Shown: piece after piece, positions 61,433 through 64,000 of the stretch
Numbering within the stretch: position 1 is the stretch's first letter
How the letters are laid out: each line of letters opens with the position of its first letter
Source of the DNA: Zoroaster sp. YZ-2022
Lineage: Eukaryota > Echinodermata > Asteroidea > Forcipulatida > Zoroasteridae
DNA length: 64,000 bases
Assembly: GCA_029582265.1 (NCBI GenBank)
Contig: CM055830.1
Coordinates: 30,173,172 to 30,237,171 of the forward strand
Reading direction: 5' to 3'
Translations under genes and position numbers: made by a program
The notes under the pieces: generated by a model
Seen by the model: only the letters and a program-made list of their open reading frames with translations
What the model was told of the DNA's origin: nothing
Database searches by the model: none

Positions 61433-61465
61433 TCTTTTTATGACCGTGTACTGTTGGCGATCCAT
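61433..61465 (-). CDS. Possible first exon of the unrecognised gene
   Basis: An ATG at 61463-61465 opens MDRQQYTVIKR directly before a near-consensus donor GTAAGTA at 61432. Joined to the 60520 acceptor, the frame would meet a stop before the ATG at 60500 is used, so this is either a 5' UTR exon carrying a short upstream ORF or the start of another transcript form. Support is the strong donor, the strand and the position just downstream of the palindrome at 61491-61628. Confidence 0.35.
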
Positions 61466-61490
61466 TTTTACAGCCTAAAAAAAAATGACG

Positions 61491-61628
61491 TCTGGGCCAT
61501 AACACAACACACGCAAACAACTCCATTGTAACCAAATATCGTACTACACGATATTTGGTTACAATGGATCTACATGTACAATCGATATCGACGCTGTTTG
61601 CGTGTACGTGTTGTGCCCATGGCCCAGA
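61491..61628. repeat. Palindrome next to the putative gene start
   Basis: Outer arms tctgggccat..aacacaacac and gtgttgtgcccatggcccaga, middle arms acgcaaacaa / gtttgcgtgt, and an inner perfect 21-bp stem (61522-61542 with 61548-61568) around the 5-base loop actac. A 27-base asymmetric insert breaks the right arm. Either a foldback element or a promoter-proximal hairpin. Confidence 0.85.
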
Positions 61629-61926
61629 CTAGCGCCACGTATTGCGCCTTTACGGCGCTATACGAACTTTGATTCTTTCATGCAACGTATATGAAACGTT
61701 TTAAATATTTTACTTTTTAGTGTAATTCGACACCTGATGAGGTAATCATGACGTCACAGAAAACGGTTTCGTCTGCTTGATATGTTCTGTTCATGTGTTA
61801 AGTTTGAAGGCTGTAAATGCTTTGCAAGGATGCCTTTGTTGCCGGACAGTCGCCACTGAGATTAAGTAAAAAAAAAAAAAACAGTACAAAAACAATAGGT
61901 GTTCGCGCTGCGCTCTCGAACACCTA
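61629..61926. repeat. End segment of the ACTAGA repeat family
   Basis: gttaagtttgaaggctgtaaatg and tttgttgccggacagtcgcc match the end of the 55276-57402 repeat (gtttgttaccggacagtt). They are followed by an A run and the hairpin aggtgttcg-cgctgcgctct-cgaacacct (about 61897-61925) immediately before AACTAGA. Confidence 0.7.
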
Positions 61927-62917
61927 ACTAGAGCTTAAATGTTTGTTAGAACAAACACACGGTGTTCGAGTCAACTTCCGGTTCAATCAAATTATCATCG
62001 ATGATGTCAATATCATATTGTGCAAGGGTTTATCATCTTTTATAATAACAATATTAATTTCATATTCAAAATACATATAAATTTTGCGTTAGAATGTGTT
62101 GAATTTGAACTTCCTGTTTCGACAGGAAGTAAAGGTCACATTAGGTGGTTTGAAGGTCATATATGACCTCATGATTATGAAAAAATAACAAATTTGTCAA
62201 CTTATACATTAAATTGAAGCTATGAGATTTAAAATTTGTAAAAATCGTTACTTCGTGTACCACTAATTGGACCATTGGCAAGCATTTATGGTAACTCATT
62301 TCACAAGAATTACAAGCTATTAATGTAAGAATTCAATTGTGTGTTTTGTTTTCTAATAGGTCATTTAGTTCTTGAGATATTGGCTGTTGAACTTGGAAAT
62401 GTTGTGAGATTTAAGCAGTAAATTAGAAATTAACAAGTGTGACTTGGAACACAATGTTTTTATTTTAAATATTGACACTAGCTCCAACACATGCTTTTCC
62501 AAAACCATGCTAGATGATAAATCAACATTAAAAATCACTCATATGAAAATAGTTTGCCAGGGTTGTAGGTAGCCAGATCAACCTATTCAACGTTATTATG
62601 GGCATAAAGTCACAAAGTTGATTGAGGATAGAAGGAGACTACATGTATAGTAACTGGATTAAACTTGGCTGCAAATTCAAAAGAGCAGGAAGTGTGGGTT
62701 AAATTGTTTGGGGAGTTGGGGTTACTGAATACACTGAAGCGTGGAAGACCATATAAATATTTCCCTTTCCTTTCCTTCCAGCTAATTAGCCTTTCATTAG
62801 AAAACAAGCTTATAACTACTACATGATAAAGTTTGAAGAAAGCTTGCATCCGTGCTTTCCATCTTCCACCCCCAGAAGAGTTTTTGTCAAAAGTAAATAA
62901 TTCCCAATTCAAACAAA
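61927..62917 (+). repeat. ACTAGA repeat unit U, copy 2
   Basis: A 991-base unit from ACTAGAGCTTAAATG to ttcccaattcaaacaaa, directly followed by the next unit in the same orientation. Over 90% similar to copy 1 at 57403. Open frames on the minus strand are not conserved between copies. Confidence 0.9.
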
Positions 62918-64000
62918 ACTAGAGCTTAAGTGTTGTTAGAACAAACACACGGTGTTCGAGTCTACTTCCGGTTCAATCAAATTATCATTGATGATGTCAA
63001 TATCATATTTTCCAAGGGTTTGGCATCTTTTATAATAACAATATCAATTTCATATTCAAAAGACATATCAATTTTGCGTTAGAATGTGTTGAATTTGAAC
63101 TTCCTGTTTGGACAGGAAGTAAAGGTCACATTAGTGGTTTGAAAGTTATATATGACCTCCTCATGATTATGAAAAATAACATATAAGTCAACTTATACAT
63201 TAAATTGAAGCTATGAGAAATGACCTTTTAAAATTAATAAAAATCGTTACTTTGTGTGCCACTAATTAGACCATTGGCAAGCATTTATGGTAACTCAAGA
63301 ATCACAAGAATTACAAGCTATTAATGTAAGGAATTCAATTGTGTTTTTTGTTTTCTAATAGGTCATTTAGTTCTTGAGATATTGGCTGTTGAACTTGGAA
63401 ATGTTGTGAGATTTAAGCAGTAAATTACAAATTAACAAGTGTGACTTGGAACACAATGTTTTTTATTTTAAATATTGACACTAGCCCAACACATGCTTTT
63501 CCAAAACCATGCTAGATGATAAATCAACATTAAAAATCACTCATATGAAAATAGTTTGCCAGGGTTGTAGGTAGCCAGATCAACCTATTCAACGTTATTA
63601 TAGGCATAAAGTCACAAAGTTGATTTAGGATAGAAGGGGACTACATGTATAGTAACTGGATTAAACTTGCCTGCAAATTCAAAGAGCAGGAAGTGTGGGT
63701 TAAATTGTTTGGGGCAGTCAGGGGTTACTGAAGACACTGAAGCAGGAAAGACCATATAAATATTTCCCCTTTACTTTCCTTCAGCTATTTAGGCTTTCAT
63801 TAGAAAACAAGCTTATCACTACTACATGATAAAGTTGGAAGAAAGCTTGCATCCGTGCTTTCTATCTTCCACTGCCCCCCGCAGAAGAGTTTTTGTCAAA
63901 AAGTAAATAATTCCCAATTTAAACAAAATTAAATGTAATTATATCCACTGGATCAAATCTGATAATTGGTTGCCCTTTTCACTTTGTTTATGGAAAAACT
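62918..64000 (+). repeat. ACTAGA repeat unit U, copy 3, runs off the window
   Basis: It repeats copy 2 and continues into the atccactggatcaaatctg block seen after copy 1, so it is a longer copy of the larger repeat cut by the window end. Confidence 0.9.

Overview
This is a eukaryotic, intron-rich, AT-rich and very repeat-rich stretch, with one 500-base assembly gap (18258-18757). The coding remnants (an SLC8-type Na+/Ca2+ exchanger and an isolated sushi/CCP exon), the tRNA-derived SINEs, the L1/Tx1-like LINEs and the frequent acatgta-type words suggest a marine invertebrate deuterostome, most likely an echinoderm such as a sea star. The species assignment is inference; amphioxus or a hemichordate cannot be excluded. 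There are no bacterial-type genes or operons, so annotation here means exons and repeats. || 0.6-11.5 kb, minus strand: the 3' half of an NCX gene. Four exons are well supported and join in phase: CBD1 C-terminal half (6571-6800), CBD2 (3239-3577), pre-alpha-2 loop (2076-2254) and the alpha-2 ion-exchange repeat (620-955). Two further candidate exons lie upstream (10325-10407 and 11367-11499). The N-terminal membrane domain and the last membrane helices are not seen and probably lie outside the window or in unrecognised sequence. The intron just after the CBD1 exon holds a minisatellite built from about 23 copies of that exon's own 3' end and splice donor; this is the most unusual structure in the window. 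The introns also hold MITEs, a foldback element and a DNA transposon with 6-bp target duplications. || 11.6-19 kb: SINEs with microsatellite tails (one tail is a 570-bp CAA-to-CAG gradient), two tandem-repeat fields and the gap. || 19.25-26.1 kb (minus) and 31.8-41.8 kb (plus): several broken copies of one LINE family (zinc-knuckle ORF1 with a Pro-rich linker; APE endonuclease plus YADD reverse transcriptase ORF2). They are stacked head-to-tail and separated by (TTTA)n tracts, suggesting insertion into its own TTTA tail or into TTTA microsatellites. || 26.4-31.8 kb: no recognised gene. 41.9-43 kb: an unassigned coding-like ORF (minus) and a sushi/CCP exon (plus). 45.6-51 kb: a nearly full-length but disrupted Tx1/L1-like LINE (minus). 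51.9-53 kb: a SINE with a 720-bp (TTA)n tail. || 55.3-64 kb: a family of related repeats beginning ACTAGA, one of which contains a 13-copy, roughly 150-bp satellite. Between these repeats sit the first exons of an unrecognised minus-strand gene (60041-60136 and 60404-60520, phases match), with a possible first exon and a palindrome near 61.5 kb.
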